This document shows, piece by piece, positions 1-7,901 of a DNA stretch of 64,000 bases. Below the pieces are notes generated by a model. That model saw only the letters and a program-made list of their open reading frames with translations, was not told the DNA's origin and searched no databases. Position 1 is the stretch's first letter; each line of letters starts with the position of its first letter. This DNA is from Ochrobactrum teleogrylli (GTDB taxonomy: Bacteria > Pseudomonadota > Alphaproteobacteria > Rhizobiales > Rhizobiaceae), in NCBI RefSeq assembly GCF_006376685.1, contig NZ_VEWL01000008.1:124001-188000 (forward strand), written 5' to 3'. The position numbers and the translations under genes are program-made.

Positions 1-708
1 GTTCTCTGGTGGGCCGCGTCGGCGAATAGCTGGGTTTCGCCGCAGGTGCTTCCACGTCCGGATTGGGTCTTTAACACCTTTCTGGATCTTCTGGCCGACG
101 GCGACATATTTTCTGCCGCCATCGTAAGCTTCAAACGCATTGCAGAGGGCTTTCTGATTGGTTCGTCCCTCGGCTTCGCCTTCGGCTTTCTCATTGGCAA
201 ATCCGAAACCGCGAATGCGTATCTCGGGCCGAGTTTCAGGGCGCTTGCCGCTGTGCCATCTCTTGGCTGGCTGCCCATCCTGATCCTGCTATTCGGCATC
301 GAAGAAAGCGTGAAGATCATCATCCTTTCGAAAGCCTGTTTTGTGCCGATGGCTATCAGCACCGCAGAGGGAGCCAGAAACGTCCCCAAAGGGTTCAACG
401 AGGTTGCCGACATTCTTGGCCTGCGCACGCGGACCCGGTTTTTCAAGCTGACGATCCCGGCAATGGCACCCTATATTGCAAGTGGTGTCCGGGTTTCGCT
501 CAGTCAGGCATTCGTTTCCCTGATCGTCGTCGAAATGCTCGCGGGTACCGATGGTCTTGGGTACATGATGGTCTGGGGGCGTACACTTTTCCAGCTCGAC
601 ATTGTTATCGTCGGCATGGTGGTGGTGGGCGTTGTGGGCTTTCTGCTCGACCTTCTTCTGAAGCGTGCCGAGGCACTGATGCGCAGGGAGAGCGGCGCAA
701 ATGGCTGA
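1..708 (+). CDS. ABC transporter permease, SsuC/TauC type (5' end outside window)
   Basis: Inner-membrane permease of a sulfonate/nitrate/taurine-type importer. The reading frame is open from base 1, so the N-terminus lies upstream of the window; the GTG at 46 is only an internal candidate. About 235 residues are visible, with several hydrophobic helices and the cytoplasmic EAA-type loop that docks on the ATPase (VADILGLRTRTRFFKLTIP). It overlaps the next permease by 8 bases and is followed by an ATPase, so this is one operon whose binding protein is probably upstream. The substrate cannot be read from the permease. Family is confident, substrate unknown. Confidence 0.85.
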   Translation, partial: VLWWAASANSWVSPQVLPRPDWVFNTFLDLLADGDIFSAAIVSFKRIAEGFLIGSSLGFAFGFLIGKSETANAYLGPSFRALAAVPSLGWLPILILLFGIEESVKIIILSKACFVPMAISTAEGARNVPKGFNEVADILGLRTRTRFFKLTIPAMAPYIASGVRVSLSQAFVSLIVVEMLAGTDGLGYMMVWGRTLFQLDIVIVGMVVVGVVGFLLDLLLKRAEALMRRESGANG

Positions 709-1465
709 GCGTTCGTCGCTACTCCCACCATTTCCTCGCGGTGCGGTGGTGCCAATCGCTGCATTGATCGTTTGGTGGGTTGCGTTATCCGCTGGCCTGA
801 TCTCTGGCCCCATGGCTATTCATCCCCTGCAGGTTCTGGAAGCACCGTTTCTCGATCCTTCCGGGCGAGAATTATGGGCGGCACTTGCAGCAAGCATCGT
901 CCGTGTAGCTGTCGGTGGCAGCATCGGCGGCATTGCAGGGCTCGTACTCGGATTTGTGGTTGGGAGCTATCGTTGGGCCGGATTGGCGCTCGCACCATCC
1001 ATCCATGCGGTGCGTCAAGTCGCACTATTTGCCTGGATTCCGCTGCTGACCGCGTGGTTCGGAAACGGTGAAGGCACAAAATTGGTGTTCACAGCACTCT
1101 CTACCTTCTTCCCACTTTTTCTAGCGACAGAGCAGGGCGTGCGACAGGTTCCATCCTCGCTAATCGAAGTTGCAAAAACGCTGCACTTGAAACGCCGGAC
1201 CAGCATCTGTCGTCTCTATCTGCCATCGGCGCTTCCGAGCATCTATGTCGGTTTGCAAATTGCTGCTCTATCGGCATGGATCGGAACGATAGGCGCAGAA
1301 TATGCAATCGGAAATGGTCGCGGCCTCGGCAGCTATATTGCAAGCGCGCGTGATCAATTTCGCATGGATATCGTGATCGTTGGCGTATTCACCTTGGCTG
1401 CGGGCGGTGTTTTGTTGTCATGGCTTGTTCGCCGCGCCACATCGATCATTTCCCCCTGGAGTTGA
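701..1465 (+). CDS. ABC transporter permease, SsuC/TauC type
   Basis: Second membrane subunit of the same importer, 254 residues. It has a hydrophobic N-terminal helix, further membrane segments and an EAA loop near residues 160-180 (VAKTLHLKRRTSICRLYLP). Its ATG lies inside the end of the preceding permease gene, an overlap typical of translational coupling. Two different permease genes beside one ATPase suggest a heterodimeric membrane pore, whereas many SsuC/TauC systems use a homodimer. The ATPase begins 6 bases after its stop. Solute is not identifiable. Confidence 0.85.
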   Translation: MAERSSLLPPFPRGAVVPIAALIVWWVALSAGLISGPMAIHPLQVLEAPFLDPSGRELWAALAASIVRVAVGGSIGGIAGLVLGFVVGSYRWAGLALAPSIHAVRQVALFAWIPLLTAWFGNGEGTKLVFTALSTFFPLFLATEQGVRQVPSSLIEVAKTLHLKRRTSICRLYLPSALPSIYVGLQIAALSAWIGTIGAEYAIGNGRGLGSYIASARDQFRMDIVIVGVFTLAAGGVLLSWLVRRATSIISPWS

Positions 1466-1471
1466 GACCCA

Positions 1472-2203
1472 ATGAACGCTCTTTCAATCGAACATGTCAG
1501 TAAATCCTTCGTTCTCGACGGTGCTCCACGCCCGGTGCTGAAGGATATCAATTTTGAGGTCGGACACAACGAAATCCTCTCCATCGTCGGTGCATCCGGC
1601 TGCGGAAAATCCACACTGCTGCGATTGATTATAGGATTGGACGGCGACTATCGAGGTTCGATTACACGTGGCGACGCTCAGTCAACGGCAAAGGTCGGCA
1701 TGGTTTTTCAGGATCACCGTTTGTATCCATGGCTCACCGTTGAGCGCAATGTTGAACTCGCTTACGACAAGTCTGATCTTTCGCCCGCATCCAAGCGCGA
1801 AAGAGTACAGCATTACCTCGCGCTCGTTGGTCTCAGCGACTATGCGAAGGCCTATCCGAAGCAGCTTTCAGGCGGGATGGCTCAACGTGCGGCGATAGCC
1901 AGAGCGCTGGCACAGGAACCCGATATTTTGCTGATGGATGAACCGTTCGCAGCGTTGGATTCGATCTTGCGGATGCGCCTTCAAGACGAACTGTTATCGA
2001 TCTGGGAGAAGAACAAGGTCTCGATCATTATTGTCACACATGATGTGGAGGAGGCGCTTTATCTTGCTGATCGCGTTTTAATTATGGAGCCTAATCCCGG
2101 TCGGGTGCGTGATGTCTTCGACGTAGGATTACCCCGTCCGCGGGACCGCAGCGCGTCCATATTGGCTGATCTGAAAAAGCGCTGCCTTGCAATGCTGGTG
2201 TAA
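1472..2203 (+). CDS. ABC transporter ATP-binding protein, SsuB/TauB type
   Basis: Cytoplasmic ATPase that powers the importer, 243 residues. Visible motifs are Walker A GASGCGKST near residue 40, signature LSGGMAQR near 133, Walker B ILLMDEP near 155, a D-loop (AALDS) and the switch histidine in VTHD near 190. These match the nitrate/sulfonate/taurine class of import ATPases. It is the last gene of the visible operon and stops 16 bases before the convergent LysR gene. All catalytic motifs look intact. Confidence 0.9.
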   Translation: MNALSIEHVSKSFVLDGAPRPVLKDINFEVGHNEILSIVGASGCGKSTLLRLIIGLDGDYRGSITRGDAQSTAKVGMVFQDHRLYPWLTVERNVELAYDKSDLSPASKRERVQHYLALVGLSDYAKAYPKQLSGGMAQRAAIARALAQEPDILLMDEPFAALDSILRMRLQDELLSIWEKNKVSIIIVTHDVEEALYLADRVLIMEPNPGRVRDVFDVGLPRPRDRSASILADLKKRCLAMLV

Positions 2204-2219
2204 TGAAGGGGAAAAACAA

Positions 2220-3119
2220 TCAGCCGTCCGACGCTGATTTCATTTCGGGCAAGAGCAACCGCTCTGAACACCACTCCCAAACAGCGTCGGCAGCTTTCCT
2301 TGGTGATGTAGACCGTTTGCGGACAAGATAATAATCGGGTTCTATCCTGATGGTAGGTTCGGCCACTTGCACCAGCCGCCCGGCGGCAATGTCGGACGCA
2401 ACGAAAGCCCTGCACGCCAGGGCGACACCCTGACCAGCCAATGCAGCATCCAAAGCGAGCGCCGTCTGGTTGAACATTGCGCCCAGCAGTTTTGCTTTCG
2501 ACCCCAAGAGCTCGTGCCAATGATTATGCGCATCGTGCAAAAGTGGCATCTCCCGAAGCTGTTCGCTTGTCAGGGGCAAAACCCGCTTACCCACAAGATA
2601 CGGGCTCGCGACGGCGACCAGTTCCTGACGAAACAGCAGTTTTGCTTCCAGCGTGGAAGGGAAGGGCGGACGGGTAAGGCGCACTGCTATGTCCACATTG
2701 TCCCTGTCGAAATCGGAAATAGCTTCTGTCGCAACAGTGCGCAGCTCTATGCCGGAAAGGTCGGCTTGAAGTTTTGCAAGTCTCGGGATTAGCAGCTTGG
2801 CGGCAACGGTTGGCGTGACGCTGATCGTGACGGCCTCCGGTCGATCCAGCAGCCGACCTGTTGCTTCTCCAAGCGTGTCGAAAGCCCGGGTCACCTCTGC
2901 AAGATAGTTCGCCCCCTGTGAAGTCAGAGCAAGTCCACGCGGCAGACGATGAAACAGCGTTAAACCGAGATGATCTTCCAGCGCCCGAACCTGTTGCGCG
3001 ACCGCGCCTTGCGTAACAAACAACTCATCAGCAGCGGCGCGGAAATTCAGTCTGCGGCCTGACGCTTCGAAGGCGCGCAAGGCATTCAGCGGGGGTAATT
3101 TACGGCGTGATTGGTCCAT
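2220..3119 (-). CDS. LysR-family transcriptional regulator (GcvA-like)
   Basis: A 299-residue DNA-binding regulator. The N-terminal winged helix-turn-helix covers about residues 8-66 (PPLNALRAFEASGRRLNF, then FVTQGAVAQQVRALE), followed by a LysR substrate-binding fold from about residue 90. The N-terminus resembles the GcvA group. It is transcribed away from the SDR gene at 3225, and a perfect 7-3-7 palindrome lies 9 bases before its start codon, suggesting it controls itself and the SDR gene. It could also act on the importer to the left, whose genes converge on it. Effector unknown. Confidence 0.88.
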   Translation of the reverse strand: MDQSRRKLPPLNALRAFEASGRRLNFRAAADELFVTQGAVAQQVRALEDHLGLTLFHRLPRGLALTSQGANYLAEVTRAFDTLGEATGRLLDRPEAVTISVTPTVAAKLLIPRLAKLQADLSGIELRTVATEAISDFDRDNVDIAVRLTRPPFPSTLEAKLLFRQELVAVASPYLVGKRVLPLTSEQLREMPLLHDAHNHWHELLGSKAKLLGAMFNQTALALDAALAGQGVALACRAFVASDIAAGRLVQVAEPTIRIEPDYYLVRKRSTSPRKAADAVWEWCSERLLLPEMKSASDG

Positions 3120-3127
3120 GAGAAATC

Positions 3128-3144
3128 CTGTAGATTTTCTACAG
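3128..3144. promoter_or_regulatory. Candidate LysR operator
   Basis: Perfect inverted repeat CTGTAGA-TTT-TCTACAG in the divergent LysR/SDR interval, 9 bases from the LysR start and 80 bases from the SDR start. Position and symmetry fit an autoregulatory LysR site; binding is inferred. Confidence 0.55.
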
Positions 3145-3224
3145 CATAGCGTGTTTCTTTCTGGCGCGAAAGTTCATGCGAAATTTGGCATAGTGTGTTC
3201 AACATTTTGATGAAGGAGACTTTC

Positions 3225-3929
3225 ATGTCTGGAGAAAAAGTAGCAATCATTACGGCTGGCGGTTCGGGCATGGGTGCTGCCGCCGCGAGAAAACTGGCGC
3301 AGGATGGCTACCGCGTCGCTATTCTGTCTTCGTCCGGCAAGGGTGAAGCACTGGCAAAGGAACTGGGCGGCATTGGCGTCACAGGATCGAACCTTGTCAA
3401 CGACGACATAAAGCGGCTCGTTGATCTCACGACGGACAAATGGGGGCGAGTGGACGCGTTGGTCAATTCGGCCGGACATGGCCCCCGTGCACCCATTCTC
3501 GAACTTTCAGACGAAGATTGGCACAAGGGCATGGAAGTCTATTTCCTGAGCGCCGTGCGGCCAATTCGTCTGGTCACACCGATCATGGAAGCGCAAGGTG
3601 GCGGCGCCATTGTCAACATTTCGACGGCATGGGCTTCCGAACCCTCGGCGATGTTCCCGACCTCCGCGACATTCCGGGCGGGTTTGGCCAGCTTTACCAA
3701 AATTTTCGCCGACGATTATGCAGCGAAGAACATTCGTATCAACAATGTTTTGCCGGGCTGGATCGATAGTCTTCCATCAACCGATGAACGACGAGACAGT
3801 GTGCCAATGAACCGCTACGGCACGGCGGCGGAAATCGCTGCGACCATCGCGTTTCTGGTGTCGGACGGCGCGGGGTATATCACAGGGCAGAACCTGCGCG
3901 TCGACGGCGGGATCACCCGTTCGGTTTGA
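3225..3929 (+). CDS. SDR-family protein with atypical active site
   Basis: Short-chain dehydrogenase/reductase fold, 234 residues from the ATG at 3225, which has a good ribosome site (GAAGGAGA) just upstream; an in-frame ATG at 3195 has none. The NAD(P)-binding glycines are present (TAGGSGMGAAAA), as are the NSAG strand and a serine in NISTAWAS. The canonical YxxxK is not: the aligned segment reads PTSATFRAGLASFTK, placing Ser and Arg where Tyr and Lys are expected. Either the chemistry differs or the protein is a binding or sensor relative. It is divergent from the LysR gene and probably its target. Confidence 0.82.
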   Translation: MSGEKVAIITAGGSGMGAAAARKLAQDGYRVAILSSSGKGEALAKELGGIGVTGSNLVNDDIKRLVDLTTDKWGRVDALVNSAGHGPRAPILELSDEDWHKGMEVYFLSAVRPIRLVTPIMEAQGGGAIVNISTAWASEPSAMFPTSATFRAGLASFTKIFADDYAAKNIRINNVLPGWIDSLPSTDERRDSVPMNRYGTAAEIAATIAFLVSDGAGYITGQNLRVDGGITRSV

Positions 3930-3958
3930 TCCGCTTTCAGCAGAATGTGAGGTCATGC

Positions 3959-5049
3959 TGAAGCGCGACTTTTACAGTTTGAGTTTATGTAGAACGATGT
4001 CTGTTTGCGATGAGTTTTTGTCGGAAGACTTCTGCTGGCGTTTTGTACCCCAAACATTTGCGCGGCGTATTGTTGAGGCGATGACTGATGAATACGAGAT
4101 CTCGGTCACTCAACGTTAGTGGATCAAGGTCTCTGGGGAGCCATCGTCTTGTTCGCCTGTTGGTGTTTTCGACCGTTCCCTTTTGCCAGGGCGACTGCGG
4201 ATCACAGAACCACGTTTGTGATCCGATCCCGGCCTGCAGGTAAGCCCATTCCGTGAACTCAGTGCCGCGATCAAAGGTGATCGAGCGACGCGCCATTTGG
4301 GGCAGGGGTTGGAGTACCCTAATCACACCGTCCATCACCGGCCTTGATTGACGATCATTGTTGCGCAACAGGACGGTAAAGCGGCTCACCCGTTCGACCA
4401 GAGACGTTACATTGGCCTTGCCGAACGTCTTGCGAAACTGGATCAAATCACACTCCCAGTGGCCAAACTGCTTACGTCTGGCGATCATGTCCGGGCGGTG
4501 CAAGATGCTCAGTTCCGGCGGGAAGCGGCGTCCATGGTGGCGCCGGGCATGACGTGGACGCCGCCTGGCACGCTGTTCAGGCAGATATTTCCAAAGCCCT
4601 TCTTTTCGACCGTCGTCGGAATAAACAAACTGATAGATCGTTTCATGACTGACAGAGATGGGGTGGCGCTCCAGTTGCATTCTCCCGGCAATTTGCTGCG
4701 GCGACCATCCATCGCTGATGTGCTTGATCACGGATTGACGCAAATGATCAAACCGGATGAGCTTGCGTCGTTTCGAGCGACGTTCACGTGCTTTCTGATC
4801 GGCAACCGTGCAGTAATACCCAGTCAGGTCCGTGATCTAATCGTCGACAAATCGATTGCGTTTCAACTCGCGGAAAACGGTTGAGCGATGTCGTCCAAGT
4901 TTCTCGGCAATAATATCAACGGAGAGGTTTGCAGCGCGCCAGCGGGCGATCTTGCGGCGTTCATCCAGATCAATATGCGCGTAGGTGCGTTCCATGACGG
5001 GTTCCTTGCTTAGGATAACTCATTGTTATCGTTTGCAAGTCGCACTTCA
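3959..5049 (-). mobile_element. IS30-family insertion sequence, about 1.09 kb
   Basis: One IS30-type transposase gene is bounded by imperfect terminal inverted repeats. TGAAGCGCGACTT at 3959-3971 matches the complement of AAGTCGCACTTCA at 5037-5049 with one mismatch in 13. The exact ends and a target duplication could not be fixed by eye. The element sits between the SDR gene and the GGDEF gene and does not clearly interrupt either. Confidence 0.75.
3985..4995 (-). pseudogene. IS30-family transposase with in-frame amber stop
   Basis: Translating from the ATG at 4995 gives an N-terminus starting MERTYAHIDLDERRKIARW with the IS30 helix-turn-helix (IAEKLGRHRSTVFREL). Codon 53 is TAG (complement of 4837-4839). 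The same frame then continues with ITDLTGYYCTVADQKARERR to 3985. Full length would be 336 codons, the usual IS30 size. The C-terminal catalytic part looks intact: Asp in GHWECDLI, Asp in TFDRGTEF, Glu in VENTNRR. A GAG or GAA to TAG change is the simplest reading. Without readthrough or a restart (for example the TTG at 4743) the DNA-binding domain is severed, so it is probably inactive. Confidence 0.85.
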
Positions 5050-5126
5050 AGCTAGAACCCACCCTGTTATAATAGATCAATCGCGTAATCTATCTTATGG
5101 AACCTTCACCTGCAGCGGCCGAGGTT

Positions 5127-6302
5127 TCACGCCGTGTCTATCGCAACCACTTCAATCCGATTGCGTCCATTATTCTTTGCGATATACAGCGCCTTGTCAG
5201 CATGTATCATCACGTCATCGAACTTCATCGATTTGTTCTGGACGACAAGTCCGATCGACACCGTGACTGATATTGACGCGTTGCCTATAGAAAACACGTT
5301 TCCCGCAACGGCGTTACGGACTAGTTCGGCGGCCATTTCTGCATCACGGCTGCTTTTTTCGCCAAAAATGATTACGAACTCCTCACCGCCTGTACGAGCA
5401 ATAAAATCATCAGCCTGCAAAATGGCTTTTAGTCTTTGTGCAAGCGTTTGCAAAACGACGTCGCCTGAAAAATGACCATAGCTATCATTGATGGATTTGA
5501 ACTGATCGATATCGAGGATTGCAACTGCCCGGTGACTGGATGTTTCTTCGGTGGACCCTATGATCGACGTACCATACGCAATCAGCGAACGCCGGTTTGG
5601 CAGGTCTGTTAAATAATCGCGTGATGCAGCATTCTGCCAACGGCGTTTGACCTGATCGGAGCACATGAGCAAAAATGTTGTGGTTCCAATAACCGGCAAT
5701 ACAGATAGAAACACTGGCGTCACGCTGTTCATCCAGTGGGTGTTGTCCGCAATCGTGAAATTCGGTTGTGTATCTAGCGAAACGTAAAGGATTGCGCGCA
5801 GTATCGTAGTAAGCGCCGCCATTATGTAAATTACAGCCATCGCAAACCGACTACGGGATTGATACTCCTTTGAGTGTTCGGGACTGATCAGGATAGCTGT
5901 CGAGGCCAACATGATGATAGCCCAAAGAATCGAAACGATGATCACCCGCACTTTGATGTCTGGAACGAAGACAACGTAATAAAGAAACGGGAGCATACCC
6001 AAGACCGGCACCAACAGAACGTGCGAGTAAAGGGGCAAACCGTGAAACTGTCTGATGGCCAGATGATACATGCTCAGCGCTATCATCAAAACCACATTTG
6101 CCGTAATGATCGCCAGGTTCGACGGCAAGTAAACTTCGGCAGCGAATATCCCACACCCAAGCGCGACGAGCAGAGTAGCCCATTGCCAGATACGAGCAGC
6201 AGGTCTTAACGTGGTCGGAAAATCGGAGAGGATTGCGCTCAGAACGCCGCCATTCGCAAGAATGATCAGCATCACTGTGATATAGACTGACTTTGCATCC
6301 AT
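5127..6302 (-). CDS. Membrane-bound GGDEF-domain protein (probable diguanylate cyclase)
   Basis: A 391-residue protein with about six hydrophobic segments over residues 1-210, then a GGDEF domain starting near RDYLTDLPNRRSL. The active-site loop reads RTGGEEF near residue 305, a functional variant, so synthesis of cyclic di-GMP at the membrane is likely. The upstream product-inhibition site (RxxD in many relatives) reads QADD, so it appears to lack the inhibitory-site arginine. No EAL domain and no recognised periplasmic sensor module is visible; the N-terminal membrane region may be the sensor. It stands alone between the IS30 element and the SyrB-like block. Confidence 0.88.
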   Translation of the reverse strand: MDAKSVYITVMLIILANGGVLSAILSDFPTTLRPAARIWQWATLLVALGCGIFAAEVYLPSNLAIITANVVLMIALSMYHLAIRQFHGLPLYSHVLLVPVLGMLPFLYYVVFVPDIKVRVIIVSILWAIIMLASTAILISPEHSKEYQSRSRFAMAVIYIMAALTTILRAILYVSLDTQPNFTIADNTHWMNSVTPVFLSVLPVIGTTTFLLMCSDQVKRRWQNAASRDYLTDLPNRRSLIAYGTSIIGSTEETSSHRAVAILDIDQFKSINDSYGHFSGDVVLQTLAQRLKAILQADDFIARTGGEEFVIIFGEKSSRDAEMAAELVRNAVAGNVFSIGNASISVTVSIGLVVQNKSMKFDDVMIHADKALYIAKNNGRNRIEVVAIDTA

Positions 6303-6479
6303 GTCTCGCCTTTTCCGATGCTGAAGAAGTCGAAAAACTCCCCAGTCGCCGGATTGTTTATACTAAATCGACATATTTTTCCAAATCAAATAAGACACGA
6401 TAATTACTGCTTAGGCAGGAATACAGGTTTAGGCGCCGGGAAAGATATTCAAACAATCAATCGGATAAATTATTAACCT

Positions 6480-7022
6480 CTACCTCATAAGCATTTTTCG
6501 CATTTTCTGGTTTTCGGCGTTGAGCTTTTCAGCCAGCTGTCGTTTTAGTGCAGCATTCTCGGCCTCAAGTGCTTGCAGTTCATCCAGAATATCAAGTTTC
6601 GCGCGCGGAGATGGTTTTGCCTTTACCGGCTTGTCAGCAATTGCCTTCAAGTGACGGCGAGGAATTCGCTTTTTCTTTTCAGGCGTTGCCGAGACGGGAG
6701 TGGCGATAGCCGGAAGCGTTTCGGTTTCTTGCGGTGACGCGATTGCTTCCAAGATTACTGGCTCAACAACGGCTTTCCCCTGTGGGGTGGGTTCTTGGAT
6801 GGTCTCAGCAGGCTTGCTGCCAGCTTGCGGGATAGCGGGCTTTGACGGCTCGGCTGCGAGCGGTGCCTTGACATCCTCATCCACTTCACGGGCAATCGAT
6901 TTCAGATCAAGGTTGCCCCAAAGAGAGTTGCCGCTCTTGCGCGCACGCCGGTTCTTATATTCAACCACAACATTGCGGATTGGATTCTTCATCCGAAAAT
7001 AGCTTTCTCGATCAAATTCCAT
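6480..7022 (-). CDS. Partner of SyrB-like protein, copy A; hypothetical
   Basis: 180 residues, function unknown. The N-terminal 60 residues are basic and conserved (FRMKNPIRNVVVEYKNRRAR), the middle is low-complexity Pro/Ala/Glu/Lys-rich, and the last 40 residues form a heptad-like zipper with LQALEAENAALKRQLAEK. That zipper closely resembles the C-terminus of the SyrB-like protein encoded divergently 215 bases away, so the two may pair through it. A second copy lies at 50353-50916: the first 65 or so residues are identical, the low-complexity middle has drifted, and the C-termini end differently. No catalytic motif seen. Confidence 0.75.
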   Translation of the reverse strand: MEFDRESYFRMKNPIRNVVVEYKNRRARKSGNSLWGNLDLKSIAREVDEDVKAPLAAEPSKPAIPQAGSKPAETIQEPTPQGKAVVEPVILEAIASPQETETLPAIATPVSATPEKKKRIPRRHLKAIADKPVKAKPSPRAKLDILDELQALEAENAALKRQLAEKLNAENQKMRKMLMR

Positions 7023-7237
7023 GGAAGTGTACGACAGGTACTGCGCTCTACCTATAGATTTCGGGCCCCGTTTTCAACAATCAATCCGCCTTCACAATAG
7101 ATCGCTCGCCGCATGTCTTTGGATGGCATCTCTTCACAAATTGTCAAAGTAATGGCACTTATGGTTGCATTAAGCATTGTCCCATATATTCGGCGCCCGG
7201 AAAGCTTACCCGAGTATCAATTCAGGAGAAACTGAAC
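7023..7237. promoter_or_regulatory. Divergent promoter region of SyrB-like pair, copy A
   Basis: 215 bases between two divergent start codons, nearly identical to 50917-51131 (one G/A difference near 7194). It must hold promoters for both genes. A ribosome site (AGGAGA) precedes the ATG at 7238. No confident -35/-10 pair was chosen. Confidence 0.6.
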
Positions 7238-7735
7238 ATGGCTGATGAAACCATTGTAGAAGCAAACCAGACCGCTGCCGCAGAGCCTGCAAGCAGCAAG
7301 CCGAAAACCCGTGCACCGCGCAAGAAGGCCGAGCCTAAGGCAGCCGCTGCAAAGCCTGCGGCCAAGGCTCCCAAAGCTGCCAAGAGCGCAGCCAAGGCCG
7401 CTGCAATTGCCGCAGCACCAGCTGGTCGCAAGGTGAAGAAATATTCGCCAGCTGAACGCGCTTCTATTCTTGCCTCTGTTGAAAAGGCTACCAAGGGTGG
7501 CAAGGTCACGTTGAAAGCTGCATTGCAGCAGGCTGAAGTCAGCGAACAGACCTATTACAACTGGAAGAATGCTGCTGGAAAGACCGCAGCACCGGCTGCT
7601 GCCAAGGCATCGTCGAGCGACGATCTCAAGGCGCTTGTTGCACTGGAAGCTGAAAACTTGAAGCTGCGCAAGGAACTGGCTGCAAAGCTTCGCTCCGAAA
7701 ACACCGAACTGCGCAAGCGTCTCGGCAAGGCATAA
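7238..7735 (+). CDS. SyrB-like transcriptional regulator, copy A
   Basis: 165 residues. The first 65 are Ala/Lys/Pro-rich (AKPAAKAPKAAKSAAKAAA) and probably disordered or DNA-contacting. Residues about 66-115 contain a helix-turn-helix like that of IS3-family OrfA and rhizobial SyrB proteins (SPAERASILASVEKATKGG, then AEVSEQTYYNWKNA). The last 40 residues form a zipper (LVALEAENLKLRKELAAKL). SyrB proteins of Sinorhizobium affect symbiotic regulators, but the target here is unknown. The start is set by AGGAGA ten bases upstream. Tandem hairpins follow. The copy at 51132 has three extra residues in the Ala/Lys tract. Confidence 0.78.
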   Translation: MADETIVEANQTAAAEPASSKPKTRAPRKKAEPKAAAAKPAAKAPKAAKSAAKAAAIAAAPAGRKVKKYSPAERASILASVEKATKGGKVTLKAALQQAEVSEQTYYNWKNAAGKTAAPAAAKASSSDDLKALVALEAENLKLRKELAAKLRSENTELRKRLGKA

Positions 7736-7747
7736 CAAACAACTCCC

Positions 7748-7768
7748 TTGGGGCAGCCCCTGCCCCAA
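7748..7768. other. Hairpin 12 bases after SyrB-like gene
   Basis: Perfect 9-bp stem TTGGGGCAG/CTGCCCCAA with a 3-base loop. It precedes a terminator hairpin; conserved in copy B near 51652-51672. No T-run follows, so it may protect the mRNA 3' end. Confidence 0.5.
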
Positions 7769-7789
7769 CCCGACCATGACACAAAACAT

Positions 7790-7819
7790 GTGGCCCGCCG
7801 GAAAGCGGGCCACCTTTTT
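7790..7819 (+). terminator. Rho-independent terminator of SyrB-like gene, copy A
   Basis: GTGGCCCGC (7790-7798), loop CGGAAA, GCGGGCCAC (7805-7813), then CTTTTT. It ends the SyrB-like transcript before the convergent ngg gene. Confidence 0.85.
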
Positions 7820-7901
7820 GTCTATTTATCCCAAGAAGTTACCGTTACATGATAACAGCTTAACATGGCTTACTCATGTAATATGTTGATGCAGAACCAT
7901 T

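Larger units (their letters stand above)
6491..7814 (+). repeat. Long direct repeat, copy A (mate at 50385-51711)
   Basis: About 1.32 kb holding most of the partner gene, the divergent promoter region, the SyrB-like gene and its downstream hairpins. It recurs in the same orientation 43.9 kb to the right. The 215-base intergenic region differs at one position by eye, while the coding parts carry more changes and a 9-base indel. Similarity fades beyond the ends given. Confidence 0.9.

Noticed and set aside
3950-5055. Target-site duplication of the IS30 element
   Set aside because: Short flanking bases around 3957 and 5050 can be aligned in more than one way, so no duplication is claimed.
7238-7470. 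Ala/Lys tract as a tandem DNA repeat
   Set aside because: The repeats are codon-level runs of Ala and Lys in a low-complexity protein region, without a fixed unit; not a satellite or CRISPR-like array.
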